DNA of 64,000 bases from Ovis canadensis (taxonomy: Eukaryota; Chordata; Mammalia; Artiodactyla; Bovidae). A program made the position numbers and the translations under genes. Below the pieces are notes generated by a model. That model was not told the DNA's origin and searched no databases. It saw nothing but the letters and a program-made list of their open reading frames with translations. The stretch lies in the NCBI RefSeq assembly GCF_042477335.2, contig NC_091245.1, positions 34,358,501 to 34,422,500 of the forward strand, read 5' to 3'. Position 1 is the stretch's first letter; each line of letters opens with the position of its first letter. Shown here piece by piece: positions 21,076 through 31,955 of the stretch.

Positions 21076-22193
21076 TGGGGGAGAGGGAAGGGCCAAGCCA
21101 AAGAGCAGCATCAGCAGGTAGGCGGCTGCTGCAGGGGATGAGCTGCCAGCCGGCAAGCCCTCCTGCTGGCCCACACCTCTCAGCCTTTGAGGAAGCCCCG
21201 CCCCCTTCCTGGGATTTCTGCTCCTCCCATGTGGTCCCGCTTTCTCAGGTCGGATCACCTCCCCAACTTCACCTCTTCATCTTGCCGGAAGGCCTCTGTA
21301 GAGGTGACAGGTCATCTCTGAGCTGCTGCTTGAGCAAAAGAAGCCCTTGCCCAGCTCTGTGGAGACACCTAAGCTCCCTGTCCATCTGGGCAGAGGCCCT
21401 CTGAGCCTCTTGAAACCAGTCTCCGAGCCTGAGCAGCCAAGGCAGGACCTGAGGCCTGCAGCGGGGGGATCCTGGAGAGCTGCCTGTCCATCTGTGAGCC
21501 AACAACGGTCACACTGGAATCAACAAGGGAAATGGGAAGGGAGAGACCCAGACCACAGGGGCGCCCGCCCTGGGCCCTGCGCCAGGGTGAGCAGGGCTTT
21601 CCGGGCGAGGATTTCCCTTCTGGAATGGGAATAGCAGCTGAGGGCGGCAACGAAGGACTGGGAACAGCGTGTGCTTTCCAGAGGGGGCTTCCTTCCACAG
21701 CATCTTATTTACCCCAGCTTCATAACAACCCGTGTGTGTGTGTACCCTCATGCACACACGTACACACACATGCACCCTCTTTCTCTGGTTGACAGGTGAA
21801 GGAGATCAAGCCACAGAAGCTAAAGGACTTGTGTGAGATCACTAGCTAGTAAGGAGCAGAAACTGAGTAAGGAAGAGGATTGAGAATGAGTACATCCTTG
21901 GGAAAGTTTCAGTTTTGCTCAGTCTAGGGGCTTAGAAGGAGGGATTAGGGATTGAGGAGGTTCAAGGGGCAAGACGAAGTGTCACTCTGTCCTAGGAGGT
22001 CTCCCTGCTGGTAATCTCTCCTTCTTGCAACTCAGCCTGACATCCTAGCTGAGGTGCCCCTGATGCAGAATGGTCCAATCCTGGGTCTCCAGACTGCTGT
22101 CCTGATCTTCTCCCTTGCCAGCAACCCACACTCCAGCTACACCTGTTATCTTTTGCCAGATGGCACCATTATTCTTTCAGGCTTGTGAGTGCA
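21076..22193. other. GC-rich single-copy DNA, no gene supported
   Basis: Several overlapping open frames on both strands (up to about 158 residues) reflect base composition; none shows a recognisable domain. A (GT)n/(CA)n pair lies at 21732-21773. Confidence 0.4.
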
Positions 22194-22394
22194 TGTGTGC
22201 TAAGTTCCTTCAGTCGTGTCCAACTCTTTGTGACATCGTGGACTATAGCCCGCCAGGCTCCACTGTCCGTGGGATTCTCCAGGCAAGAATACTGAAGTGG
22301 GTTGCTGTTTCCTTCTCCAGGGGATTGAACCTGCATCTCATGTCTCCTGCATTGGCACACAAGTTCTTTACCACTAGTGCCATCTGGGAAGCTT
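22194..22394 (-). mobile_element. Bov-tA SINE
   Basis: Antisense copy. Part of the body next to the head is deleted ('ccaggggattgaacc'), and the end reads 'gccatctgggaagc'. Confidence 0.86.
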
Positions 22395-24529
22395 TTTTAA
22401 GGCTTTAAATAAGCTGTTTCTTCTGCCTAGTGGTCAGGGGAAGGGGACCTGGGTGGGATGCTTCTTTCTGTAACCACATTTTCCAAAGGTGGGCACCTGT
22501 ATGACAGAAAAATGACACGAGGGAAATGTGAATGCAGGGCTTTGAGGCAGTAGAGAAGGTGGTCAATGGCAACACCTTTGAAATTTACAACCTCCCCAAC
22601 CAACTAGGAGGGCCACCCTGGCCCCAGCTCACTGGGCTAACTAGCCTGTGGTGTTCCCAGCTGGCCATGCCGCTAAGTGGTAAGCCAGTGCCTGGAGCAT
22701 CAGAGACCACCAGCATGTCTCTGTGGAAGGTCTGGAAAAGGAGGATGCTGCAGAGAGAAGTCAACTGCTCTTGCCTCTGCTGGGACTTCCCTGCTCAGGA
22801 AGATAGTGGGCCAATACTTGGTCAAAAGTACAGCTGTGGGGAGGAGGAGGAGGAGGAAGGAAAAGGGCTGGGAGCGGAAGTGGGAAACAGAAGGGGCAGA
22901 GTAGGATAGAGGAGGGAGGAGAAGGAAGCATGGTGGGAGTTTATCCTGCTCTGAACAATCCCTGAACCTCTTTCAGCTCCTAGAGGAGAAGTCCAGCCTG
23001 CCCAAGGGACAGAGGAGGTTGGCACTTCTGAGGAACCTAGAGGCCTTGTCATCTTCGCACCCACGTCTCAGGGAAGCTTGGGTGAGGGCTGGGCTGTTTG
23101 AGGCCAGCTTCCCACCAGCTCTGCCAGCTTGGGATCAGATCCTGGGAAGACCGGCTTGCCTGGGTCAGGTCCAGCTGCACTGGGTCTGGATGATGATGCG
23201 TCTGAAGAGCCAGTGTGGATGGGATACAAATGTACAGCCTGTCTGGGAAGCTGCAGGACTGTGACTCGGAGAAAGCACTTCCAAAATCTGCAGTGAGACT
23301 CTTGAGCCATAGAGGGACAGGGGCACATGGCTGGGTGAGAAGGAATAAACACTTAATTTCAAAGAAAGCATAGCTAGAGGGGAGGTTTATATAGACTTGA
23401 GGTGAAAGAACCATGAACTATAAGAATAAAGGAAAGCATGCTTGGTGAAGACCTGACTTTGTGCTGGACACTGTGTTAAAGAGCTGGAGGTATGGAATTA
23501 TTACCAGTGGTCTTAGTACATACCCACAGTGTCCACCCCACTCATTTAATACCACCAGTATCGCCTGAGGGGGCCTAGGTATCCTCTGCTAGTCACGGAG
23601 GAAGCTCAGACATTCAGTCAGTGACTGGGGAGCCCCACTATCTGAGCCCTCCACACTGTAGCTGCAGAAAGAGGGGCTGAGACGGGAGTGACATGTCACA
23701 GTTCAGAGACCCTCGAGTACATGGTAAGAGCTGGAGTCATACTCCGTGGCCTCTTTATCTGCTACACACAACTTCTTAGAAGTTCTCAGGTCCAGGACAG
23801 CAAGGCTCAGAAACCATTATTCCAGAAGAGCAATGTCCATTTGTAGGGCCCATCACCAGCTGCCAGCCCCATCTTCCCAATTGATCCAGCTTCTTGGTTT
23901 CTCCAGTGCGGGAGGGGTTCAACACCATGGGCTGCAGCTCTGCTCCACCAACTCCCAGGGCAGTAAAGGCAGTGCACCCACAGGCCGGGGGAACCCACCT
24001 GTGACCGAGAGGACGGGAGCCGGGCAGCCAGGAGGGGAGAGGAAGGGCTAGAGCCGGCGGCAGGTGGGGCCGGCGGCCAGGACTCCCCACACCCCCCTTA
24101 GAGAGAGGGAAGGCTCTGGGGACTGGCTTCCTTGTAAACAGTGCAGCCAACTCTAAAAATACTCTTGCCCTAGACAGGCACCCTGAGCTCCTTGGGTCTC
24201 CTCCAGCACCTTCAAGGGCCTCAGCCCGTTCCCTGAAAGGTCAAGGGGATGGGAGGAAAGTTCACTTGTAAAGAATAGGATTTCCTTAGCGAGGAGAGTA
24301 TAACAATAATTCCTTCCTCTGCAAAACAGAAGGAGGACACTCTGCGGGTTTTAGCAACAACAACAACTACGACAAAAGGCAAGAAGCAGCTTCACTGGTT
24401 CCCTTGTTAGTTACTGGAGGCCCGGGTCCAGCTCAGGCCAGAGGCCTAGAAGTGCATTCACAGCCAAGGACCAGGGAGCCGGGAGAAGGTGCTGGGCGGG
24501 AAGCTCCAGCTGTTCCCTTATTAGGGGTG
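22395..24529. other. Single-copy DNA, GC-rich in part, no gene supported
   Basis: A (gag)n run lies at about 22840-22858, and 23990-24090 is GC-rich. The open frames (for example 125 residues at 22532-22909) have no recognisable domain and compete with antisense frames. Confidence 0.4.
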
Positions 24530-24710
24530 TGACCTGTGACTCAGCCACTCGATGCCTCAGTTTCCACATTTAGAAAAGGGAATATACAATAGTGTTTACT
24601 TCACTAGGGTGTGGAAAGGACTAAATGAGATGCTATATATAAGTCTCGTAGCACACCATTCTTGACATGTGGCAAACTCTGGGAAAATGCTCATTATTAT
24701 GGCGTATGGA
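24530..24710 (+). mobile_element. MIR-like SINE
   Basis: 'gatgcctcagtttccacattt', then 'ggactaaatgagatgctatat' and 'aaatgctcattattat' follow MIR order. Confidence 0.55.
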
Positions 24711-25033
24711 AGGCTATAACTATGCCTGAATTCTAACTGAAATGTAGTTTAAAGGGAAATTGAGTCAGAAGACTGAGAGAGTGGTAGCAGATAAAAAGAG
24801 GTAGGAACGGACAGAATCATAGAAAACTCAAATTTATATTTGATATATGGGAAACCTGAGACCCAGGGAGCAGAAAGGAATCATCCTAGGTCTGGCATTG
24901 CATTAACAGCTGCCTGTAGGTTTAATGTAAAATAACAGGGTGTGAGACCCCTAAAACCCTGGGTGACTGAAAGTCTGACCCAGTAGGAATTAGGAGAAAG
25001 AGGCCTTGCATTTATGTCACCTTTCAGTGTTGG
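24711..25033. other. No gene or repeat recognised
   Basis: There is a faint MIR-like tail near 24840-24890. The rest is anonymous. Confidence 0.35.
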
Positions 25034-25232
25034 GAGGCTTCCCTGGTGGCTCAGACAATAAAGAATCTGCCTGCAGTACAGGAGACCCGGGTTCGATCCC
25101 TGGGTCGGGAAGATCCCTTGGAGAAGGGAATGGTTACCCACTCCAGTATTCTTGCCTGGAGAATCCCACGGACAGAGGAGCCTGGCAGGCTAGTCCATGG
25201 ACTCGCAGAATTGGACACAACTGAGTGACTAA
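25034..25232 (+). mobile_element. Bov-tA SINE, well preserved
   Basis: The head keeps the B box 'gggttcgatccctggg' and an A-box-like 'tggctcagacaataaag'. The body ends 'ggacacaactgagtgactaac'. It is one of the least decayed copies here. The string 'agtgttgg' occurs on both sides and may be the target-site duplication. Confidence 0.9.
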
Positions 25233-25454
25233 CACATTCAGTTAGTGTTGGTAAGTGCTTTCCAAGGCAGACCCAGAACTCAGCAGATCCCCGACTGAGG
25301 GTGAACTCCATCAGGGGAGCATGATGTGCAAGGACGTGGCCAAAGAGAACTCATTCTCAGGGCTGGTGGCTGTGATGATGGTGCCCTTGAACCCAAGGAG
25401 CATGGGGGCACAGGCAGGAAGAGCTTGGCTCTGCCCAAAGAAGAATTGTCTAAC
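25233..25454. other. No gene or repeat recognised
   Basis: Anonymous single-copy stretch. Confidence 0.35.
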
Positions 25455-25560
25455 CTTGTGCTCTCCAGTGTGGTAGCCACTGGCTAAAGGTAGCCAAGGA
25501 GCACTTGAAATGTGGCTACTCTGGATTTTAAGGACAATTTAAAAAGGAAAAAAAAAATCA
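25455..25560. mobile_element. hAT/Charlie-type MITE-like fragment
   Basis: 'ctctccagtgtggtagccactgg', then 'gagcacttgaaatgtggctac' and an A-rich stretch match the widespread mammalian MITE pattern. The exact family name is not assigned. Confidence 0.5.
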
Positions 25561-25625
25561 TTCATCATTTGTTTATTGGTTCCATAAATATGATATTTTT
25601 AGATCCATTGGGTAAAATAATACAT

Positions 25626-25815
25626 CAAAGAATCCACCTGCCAATGCAGCCGATACAAAGAGATGCCTGTTGGATCCCTAGGTTGGGAATTGGAGGAGGA
25701 AATGGCAACCCACTCCAGTATTCTTGCTTGGAGAATCCCATGGAGAGAGGAGCCTGGTGGGCTACAGTCCATGGGGTCACAAAGAGTCGGACACGACTGA
25801 AGCAACTTAGCATGC
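25626..25815 (+). mobile_element. Bov-tA SINE, head-truncated
   Basis: It starts within the head at 'aagaatccacctgcc', followed by a complete body ending 'cggacacgactgaagcaac'. Confidence 0.85.
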
Positions 25816-26443
25816 ACACTAGAAGATTCATAGTATCTTTCTTTTTTGGGCAGTGCTATTCTAACCACTGCATTTGTACAATGGAGCAGGCTGTCTGATC
25901 AGGTGATGAGCTTCTCATCCCTGGAGATGTTTAAAGAAGGTGTTGTTCATGGAATTCTTATGGTTAGTAGGATAAACTCTGTAATCCCTTTAATGCTGCT
26001 TCAATTGTGGCTCCCCACTGCGAGTCTCTGAAGAATCTTATTCTTTAGACTCTGAATAGATGTTACAGGAAAACAGACTGATGATCAATTTAACATGGAA
26101 AATTCTTGGTTAAAAAAATAAATAAGTTTCTCTATTCTGGGACTTCTCAGAATCTTATAGACACACAAAAGTACATCATGGTTCTTTATGAGAAGGACAC
26201 TGTAGGCAGCATTCCTCATATTAAATGAACTTAATTATTAAGTTCATTCCTTGAGCATTTCTGTCCTCAGCTTCTCAAAAGAACATAGATTCTGTTGTCA
26301 GATGGCACTGAGCTCATATTCTGGCACAAATCCCAGATGAGTTTGGACAGGTTATCAAAATGAGAGGAAGAATATTTACCTCTTGGTATAGTTTTGAGGG
26401 TTACACTGAAAAAGTACATAGAAAGTGTTGCTATATAGTATAC
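25816..26443. other. No gene or repeat recognised
   Basis: AT-rich anonymous sequence; a weak MIR trace may lie at 26290-26400. Confidence 0.35.
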
Positions 26444-26452
26444 AGCAGTGTT

Positions 26453-26578
26453 GGGACTTTCCTGGTGGTCCAGTGGTTAAGAATCCACACTTCCAATGCA
26501 GCGGGCACAGGTTTGTTCCCTGGTTGGAGAACGAAAATCCCACATACCACCTGGAACAGCAAAAAAAGAAAAAGAAAA
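26453..26578 (+). mobile_element. CHR-type SINE with target-site duplication
   Basis: It starts 'gggactttcctggtggtcc', carries the B-box-like 'ggtttgttccctggttgg', and ends in an A-rich 'aaaaaaagaaaaagaaa' tail. The 9-bp repeat agcagtgtt at 26444-26452 and 26579-26587 flanks it exactly. Confidence 0.82.
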
Positions 26579-26587
26579 AGCAGTGTT

Positions 26588-26990
26588 ATGCCTGATGCAT
26601 AGTAGGTATTCAACAAATGGTAACTCTAAATTAACTAAAGCCCCAGGAGGGAGAGGCAAGTGGCCTTGCCAAGTACACACAAGAAATGACATTGCCGGAA
26701 CTTGAACCTCCTTCTCTGGGTCCTTCTGGTTCACCTCACCCCTCTTTACTAATCAACAGTAAAAAAGGAACCGAGTTCATGGAAGGAGATAGAAGTTTCC
26801 TCAAATCTGGGTGATTTTATAGGCCAAGTGGGTTTTGAATGGGAGATGACTATTTCCTTCCCTCCCTCCTGCCTTGTCAGCTCTAGAGAATCTCTGACAA
26901 AGGAAGCCGCGGCCAGGCCTGGCAGGCTCCCCACCCGCCTCCTGCTCCTGGTTCCTGTTCCTGAGGTTCTTAGAGCCCCCAGCAGATGGG
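26588..26990. other. Single-copy DNA with a MIR trace
   Basis: MIR-like 3' wording lies near 26640-26720. The rest is unique and rises in GC content towards 27 kb. Confidence 0.4.
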
Positions 26991-27268
26991 CTGCCCTTAT
27001 CAGCCGGCTCCAGGCCAGAAGAGGAATCCTCAGGTCACATGCGGTTCTCTGGAGGGAGGGAGACCATGTAAATAAACACTGCCCCAGTGGAGGAAGGGGG
27101 GAGGGTCACTGGAAAAGAATCCTTGACATTTTGGTGACTGGACCAGGATGAAAGGCCACCAGGCACCGCTCCTATTGGCCATTTCTGGGGGGAATTGCCA
27201 ATCCAGGCATCTTCCCAGGATTCAGGGTGGCCTTTAAATAGCCCTGGAGCTGGGGCATTCCCAGCGTG
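26991..27268 (+). promoter_or_regulatory. Candidate TATA/CCAAT promoter or enhancer block
   Basis: Visible sites in order are a GATA motif cttatcag (26997-27004), a forkhead-type tgtaaataaaca (27067-27078), an inverted CCAAT box attgg (27174-27178), a CCAAT box (27198-27202) and a TATA-like tttaaata (27233-27240). The distance from CCAAT to TATA, about 35 bp, is typical of a polymerase II promoter, with a start expected near 27265. No repeat was recognised here. No coding exon was recognised downstream, so it may be an enhancer, a non-coding RNA promoter or chance. Confidence 0.4.
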
Positions 27269-27379
27269 CTGCTGCCTTGATCCCAGCTTAATCCCTTGCC
27301 CAGGACTGACCTTTCACAGTTTACAGAGCACTTGATCTCTTGGCTCAATGGAGTCTCACAGAGCTCTCCCGAGAGAAGA

Positions 27380-27500
27380 GAGAAGGGAGTTTATCATCAA
27401 CCCCGATTTTTAAATGAGGAAACTGAGGCTTGTGTTGCGAATAACTCCCTCCTGGCTACACAGCTGGCAGTGAGCGACTGAATCTGGGCTGAGATCCAAG
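27380..27500 (-). mobile_element. MIR-like fragment
   Basis: 'tttttaaatgaggaaactgagg', then 'ctggctacacagctggcagtg' is the antisense MIR end. Confidence 0.55.
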
Positions 27501-27685
27501 TTCGTTTTGGTATCACATCCCAAGGTCTGTGCATCACACCAGTGTCCTCGGGTAGTGGAGGCGCAGGGTGGGGGTGGGGGTCTTCCTTCATGCCTGCATC
27601 CGTACCCTGCCACCATAACCCAGAAACTCACATTCCAGGGAGGAGTGAAGGTGGCACGGGTTCAACGTAATTCAGTGGATTTGCT
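27501..27685. other. No gene or repeat recognised
   Basis: Short unique, G-rich stretch between a MIR trace and a Bov-tA. Confidence 0.35.
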
Positions 27686-27889
27686 GTGCGTTCTCGCTCA
27701 GTTGTGTCCGACTCTTTGCGACCCCATGGACTGAGTCCATCAGAAACATCAGTCCACAGGATTCTCCAGGCAAGAATACTGGAGTAGTTTGCCATGGCCT
27801 CCTCCAGGGGATCTTTCCAACCCAGGGATCGAACCCAGGTCTCCCGCAATCCAGATGGGGTCTTTCTCAGCTGAGCTACCAGGGAAGCA
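27686..27889 (-). mobile_element. Bov-tA SINE, left of a spaced inverted pair
   Basis: Antisense copy with an altered segment 'gactgagtccatcagaaacatc' in the body. Confidence 0.85.
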
Positions 27890-27927
27890 TAAGACGGTCA
27901 AAATACAGTCATACTATATCTTTCCAC

Positions 27928-28135
27928 CGCTCCCTGGTGGCACAGTGGTTAAGAATCTGCTTGTAGTACAGGACACCCAGGTTTGATCCCTGGGTCAGAA
28001 AGATCCTCTGGAGAAGGAAATGGAAACCCACCCCAGTATTGTTGCCTGGGAGATCTCATGGACAGAGGAGCCTGCTGGGCTACAGTCCGTGGAGTCACAA
28101 AGAGGAGGACATGATTGAGTGACTAAAGCACCTAG
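27928..28135 (+). mobile_element. Bov-tA SINE, right of a spaced inverted pair
   Basis: Sense copy beginning 'gctccctggtggcacagtgg' and ending 'gacatgattgagtgactaaagc'. It lies about 40 bp from the antisense copy. Confidence 0.85.
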
Positions 28136-28139
28136 ACAA

Positions 28140-28325
28140 TGCAGGCTGATCTACAGGGCTAAAAAGCAGATCGTTGATTGTTCGGGGAAGGGAGGAAGGA
28201 GGAAAGATTTCAAGGGGATATAAGACCGTTTGAGGTGAGGGGTGTGTACACTGTCTCGATGGTGGTGATGATTCCACACGTCTGTGCATATATCAAATTG
28301 TGCACTTAAATTCACATAGGACCCT
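28140..28325 (+). mobile_element. L1 3' UTR fragment
   Basis: 'ctcgatggtggtgatgattcc', then 'catatatcaaattgtgcac' matches the 3' UTR of older mammalian L1. Confidence 0.45.
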
Positions 28326-28331
28326 CTATAA

Positions 28332-28542
28332 GGCCTTCCCAGGTGGCAACGGTGCTAAAAGACAATGCAGGAGACATAAGAGGCATGGGTTGGATCCCTG
28401 AGTTGGGAAGATCCCCTGAAGGAGGGCATGGCAACCCAATCCTTGCTTGGAGGGTTCCATCCACAGAGGAGCCTGGCAGGCTAAGTCCATGGGGTCACAA
28501 AGAGTCGGACACGACTGAAGTGAGTTGGCATGCACACATGCT
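28332..28542 (+). mobile_element. Bov-tA SINE
   Basis: Sense copy with internal losses in head and body; the end 'cggacacgactgaagtgag' is intact. Confidence 0.85.
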
Positions 28543-29759
28543 CAGCGCATACCTCTCTAAAGCTATTAAAGGGAAAGATAAGAGGGGGAAAAGAAGGAAG
28601 AAGGTTGGCAGGCATACATTATAAGAACTTTGTGAGATGTCTGAAAAGAGGACACAGAGTTCCTGAGGCACATGGGGAGGAAGAGAGAGATTCTTTCCCA
28701 AGTTAGATCAGAAAAGAGTTCTTGGGACAGGTGTATGACATGGCTCTAGGTATGGATGGGGAGGTGTGAGGTTAAGGGAGATTAAGTTAGAAGATACAAG
28801 GAGTTTGTTTGGAGAATAAAGAGTAGCGTACCCCATCCCCCCACCGCCCCCACCATCATCCTCCACTTTCTTCCTGATCTTTGAAGGCCTGAGGTTAAAA
28901 CTAACAGCTGCAATTCTCTCTTTTCTTCAGAAATTCAGACACATGCCCTACTTGGCAGGCAGCTGGTTTTGCTAATAAGATTCCTGCCCTTCTCCCTCCC
29001 TCTCTGTGTAGCTCATCCCTTTAGGTCTGGCTGGGCCTCTGCCCTCTCCGATTTCTTCTCTCAACTGAAGGGCCAAATGCTTGCTGCGTGAGCCACTGAC
29101 AACCCCAGCCCCCAGGGCCTTGGGCACGTCATGTCTGTCCTTTCCAGATCCCACAAAAAGAAGGAGGTTCGGGGGGATTCATGTAGGCGTGTGATGGCAT
29201 TCTAGGTCCAAAGTGAAATACCTTTTTTTTTCTCTTCCATACCTTTTGACTTAGTAATAGACACATGATCACTGGAGAATTCTGAATAATGAATTTATTG
29301 GGATCTATTGTCATAAAGTAGTAGGAAATTCAAGTATTATTCTAATGTTGTACATGGACCGTTTGGTTAATTTGCTCCAAAAACAATCACTGCTCTTACA
29401 GTTAGTAAAACATTAACTTGGTTTTGGAAGGCCCATTATTCATTCGTAATGTACCCTTCCAATGACATATGAAACCCACATACGAAATTGTGGGTGAACT
29501 CTAGCTTTTCAATTTCCTTGGCATGTTTGCTGATTTTAAATTGCCCCTTTTCAAAACTTTTCTTATTAATTAAATAAGCCAGTCAGCCATATTCCCTGCT
29601 TCTAATTCAGCACTCAAATGTAAGTGTAGTTCTGGAGTCGGCTTTCTAACCTTGGCTTAAGGGACATTAGTCACTGGGAGCAAAATTCGGCATGTGAACA
29701 GCTGTTTCAAGCTTTCAGAGTCCAGGGCCTACAGGTCTGGAGAAGGTCGGGGAAAGGAA
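28543..29759. other. Low-repeat DNA, no gene supported
   Basis: No repeat was recognised over about 1.2 kb. 29280-29640 is AT-rich with homeodomain- and SOX-like short motifs (ttggttaatttg, aaaacaatcac, attaattaaata). No coding frame is credible. Confidence 0.4.
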
Positions 29760-29845
29760 CCAGTATTTACTTACTGAATACCTATCATGTGCTGGGCACC
29801 TTTATAAAGTATAGCTCTTTCAATTCTCTAAACAGCCCATTAATG

Positions 29846-29880
<35 letters not shown>

Positions 29881-30000
29881 ACACAGGTTTGAGATATATC
29901 TTCTCGAGGCACAGCAAGGTTAAGAACTTGTCAAAAATCACATGGCTCATGAGTGGTGGAGCTGGGACTCAAAAGCAAACCAATTCTAGAGCTTAAACTC
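29760..30000 (-). mobile_element. MIR-like SINE split by (GT)n
   Basis: 'cctatcatgtgctgggcacc' on the left and 'tcacatggctcatgagtgg' on the right are the two ends of an antisense MIR; the microsatellite lies between them. Confidence 0.6.
29844..29880 (+). repeat. (GT)n microsatellite
   Basis: About 18 units with one GC interruption, lying inside the MIR. Confidence 0.95.
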
Positions 30001-30175
30001 TTGAAAACTGTCCAATGGGCCATGTTTAACCTTCCCAACCCCAAGACATTATTATTGACTGTTATTATCAGACCTGTCTTCCAGATGATAAACTAGAAGC
30101 TCAGAAAAGTAATTTTCCCAAAATAAACTAAATTCACACCCATCTGAACTCTGTGGTCCAGGGCAAGTCACTTCA

Positions 30176-30560
30176 TTCATTCATCCATCCATCCATCACC
30201 TTTCCATTCATTAATTGAACAGACTTAATGGCAAGTGCTTATTCTGTCCCAGAGATTGCGTAGTCCATAGAGATGAAAAAATGTAAAAAATATTTCCCCA
30301 GCTCTTCAAGAATTCATAATGCAATGAGGAAAGAAAGCACCTAAACCATAATAAGAAACAAGACTGTGGGATGAGAGGTGCTATAAGAGGTATATAAAAA
30401 GAGCTACAGGAACTTGGAAGAAAAAGCAGCAAACTTCTTGGTGATGTAAAAGCAAGGAAGGCTTTAGAAAGGAGGGGACATTGCACAGATAACTAAGCAC
30501 TCCCTAGGTGGAGAAAGGGAGGGATAGGCCAGGCAGAGAGAGCATCAAAGGGAATACATG
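30176..30560 (-). mobile_element. L2 fragment
   Basis: It starts with a (cattc/catc)n-like run and continues with antisense L2 wording ('cttattctgtcccagag', 'gctttagaaaggaggggac', 'ccaggcagagagagcatc'). Confidence 0.48.
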
Positions 30561-30639
30561 CTGCAGCGTCAGAACAGCTCAAACAGTAGGCGCCTACCAC
30601 CTGCTTTTAGTGCCCTAACCCCAACCCTAACCTCAGCAA

Positions 30640-30790
30640 CTCTGTGCAGCAGTTTCTATTATTCAGACCACTTGACAGAAGAGGAAACCCAGGCCCACAG
30701 AGGTCTTGCCTACCTGCCTAGGATCACACGGTAACTTGCCCACGATCTCACAGCTAGTAAGGAAACAAGCTGGAATTCAATCCAAATCCA
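30640..30790 (-). mobile_element. MIR-like fragment
   Basis: 'gacagaagaggaaacccaggc', then 'cgatctcacagctagtaagg' are antisense MIR phrases. Confidence 0.5.
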
Positions 30791-31199
30791 AGCAGCCTGG
30801 CTTCAGAGCACAAACTCTCAGCTACTCTGCTCCGAGTGGTTGGGGGTACATGCAGGTAAGGTGACTAGACACAGAAGCAGGAATTGGGTCCAAAGGGACT
30901 CTGTTTCTTCACAAGGCCTTAGATGTTCTTGGACTAAGGGCCTTGGACCTCATGGAATCCGTAAAAGTAATAATGCAACAGTGCCATGGTGTGTGTACAT
31001 ATATACGTCTGTGCGTGTGTGTGTCTGTGTGTGTATGTTGGAGAGGGACATCCAACTTTCTGTATAATGAGGCCATAGAGAGGAATAGTTATCAACTTTG
31101 TTTTAGACTGGAACTCTATATGCTTGCAGTAGGAATATTCGGTATCTTATGCTTAGCCACATTCTCTGGGCTTCAGGGTCAGTATTCGAATCCTTATTC
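30791..31199. other. Single-copy DNA with a short (GT)n tract
   Basis: 31009-31036 is a broken GT repeat. No gene or interspersed repeat was recognised. Confidence 0.4.
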
Positions 31200-31325
31200 C
31201 CTTTCTGCATCCTTCACCAGACTGGAGAGTCCCTGAGGACAGAGCTCCCATACCACACTCCAGTACCCCACACAATGCCTCTCACACAATGGTTATTCAG
31301 TAAATATTTGTTAAATGAATGACTA
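31200..31325 (+). mobile_element. L2 3' end
   Basis: It ends in 'ggttattcagtaaatatttg' and 'ttaaatgaatgac', the typical L2 terminus. Confidence 0.62.
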
Positions 31326-31794
31326 CTTGTTGAATGAACTCTGGGTCTTTAGTTAATAATTTATATAGAGAGTAAATAAGTTAATTATGAGTTAACAAAT
31401 ATAGTTTGGTCAATTAAATCCTTTCCTCTGTACAATGGATGGGGTAGGAGGGGATAACATAAGGGTCTTTGGAAGAGAAACAACTGTAGGGATTATTAGC
31501 CTAGATCAGTGGTTTACAAAAGGAAGCAGCTGAAGCCAGTACTTCAAAAAGCTTGCCATCAGGGATTTTGATTCAGTGGATCTGAGATGGTGTGAGCTTC
31601 TTAGGTGATTCTGAGATGACCAGGTCAGTATCTGAGTATGGCAAGAACGGGTCCCTTCCTGTTCTAATTTTTTTTCTTTTTTTCCGTCTCATTCAGCTTG
31701 TGCTTGACACGCTTGAGTGATGGGAGCTCACCGCCTCACAAGGCAGGCTGCCCAACCCGTTCTGAGAACAGCAACACTAATAGCAAAGACACCA
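31326..31794. other. AT-rich DNA with a MER5-like trace
   Basis: 31505-31640 may be a decayed MER5-type MITE ('agtggtttacaaaagg', 'tttgattcagtggatctgag'). The rest was not recognised. Confidence 0.35.
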
Positions 31795-31948
31795 ATACAG
31801 TGACCATATATGGAGCATTTCTTTTGGCTCAGAAGCGCTGGATGGATGTGACGGATTTCAGAGGCTAAGCATTATTTATCCCCATTTTACAGTGAAAGAG
31901 ACTGAAACTCGAAACTCCGGAGGTTTAGTGGTGTACTCAGTGTCTCGG
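31795..31948 (-). mobile_element. MIR-like fragment
   Basis: 'taagcattatttatccccatt' and 'ttacagtgaaagagactg' are antisense MIR core wording. It abuts the CpG-rich block. Confidence 0.5.
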
Positions 31949-31955
31949 AGGTGGT

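Noticed and set aside
20928-21404. 158-residue plus-strand open frame
   Set aside because: It starts in an antisense L2 fragment, has no domain, and is countered by 149- and 109-residue minus-strand frames.
25034-25105. tRNA-Glu-like sequences with A and B boxes at many sites
   Set aside because: They are the heads of Bov-tA and CHR SINEs, always followed by the SINE body; none stands alone as a tRNA gene.
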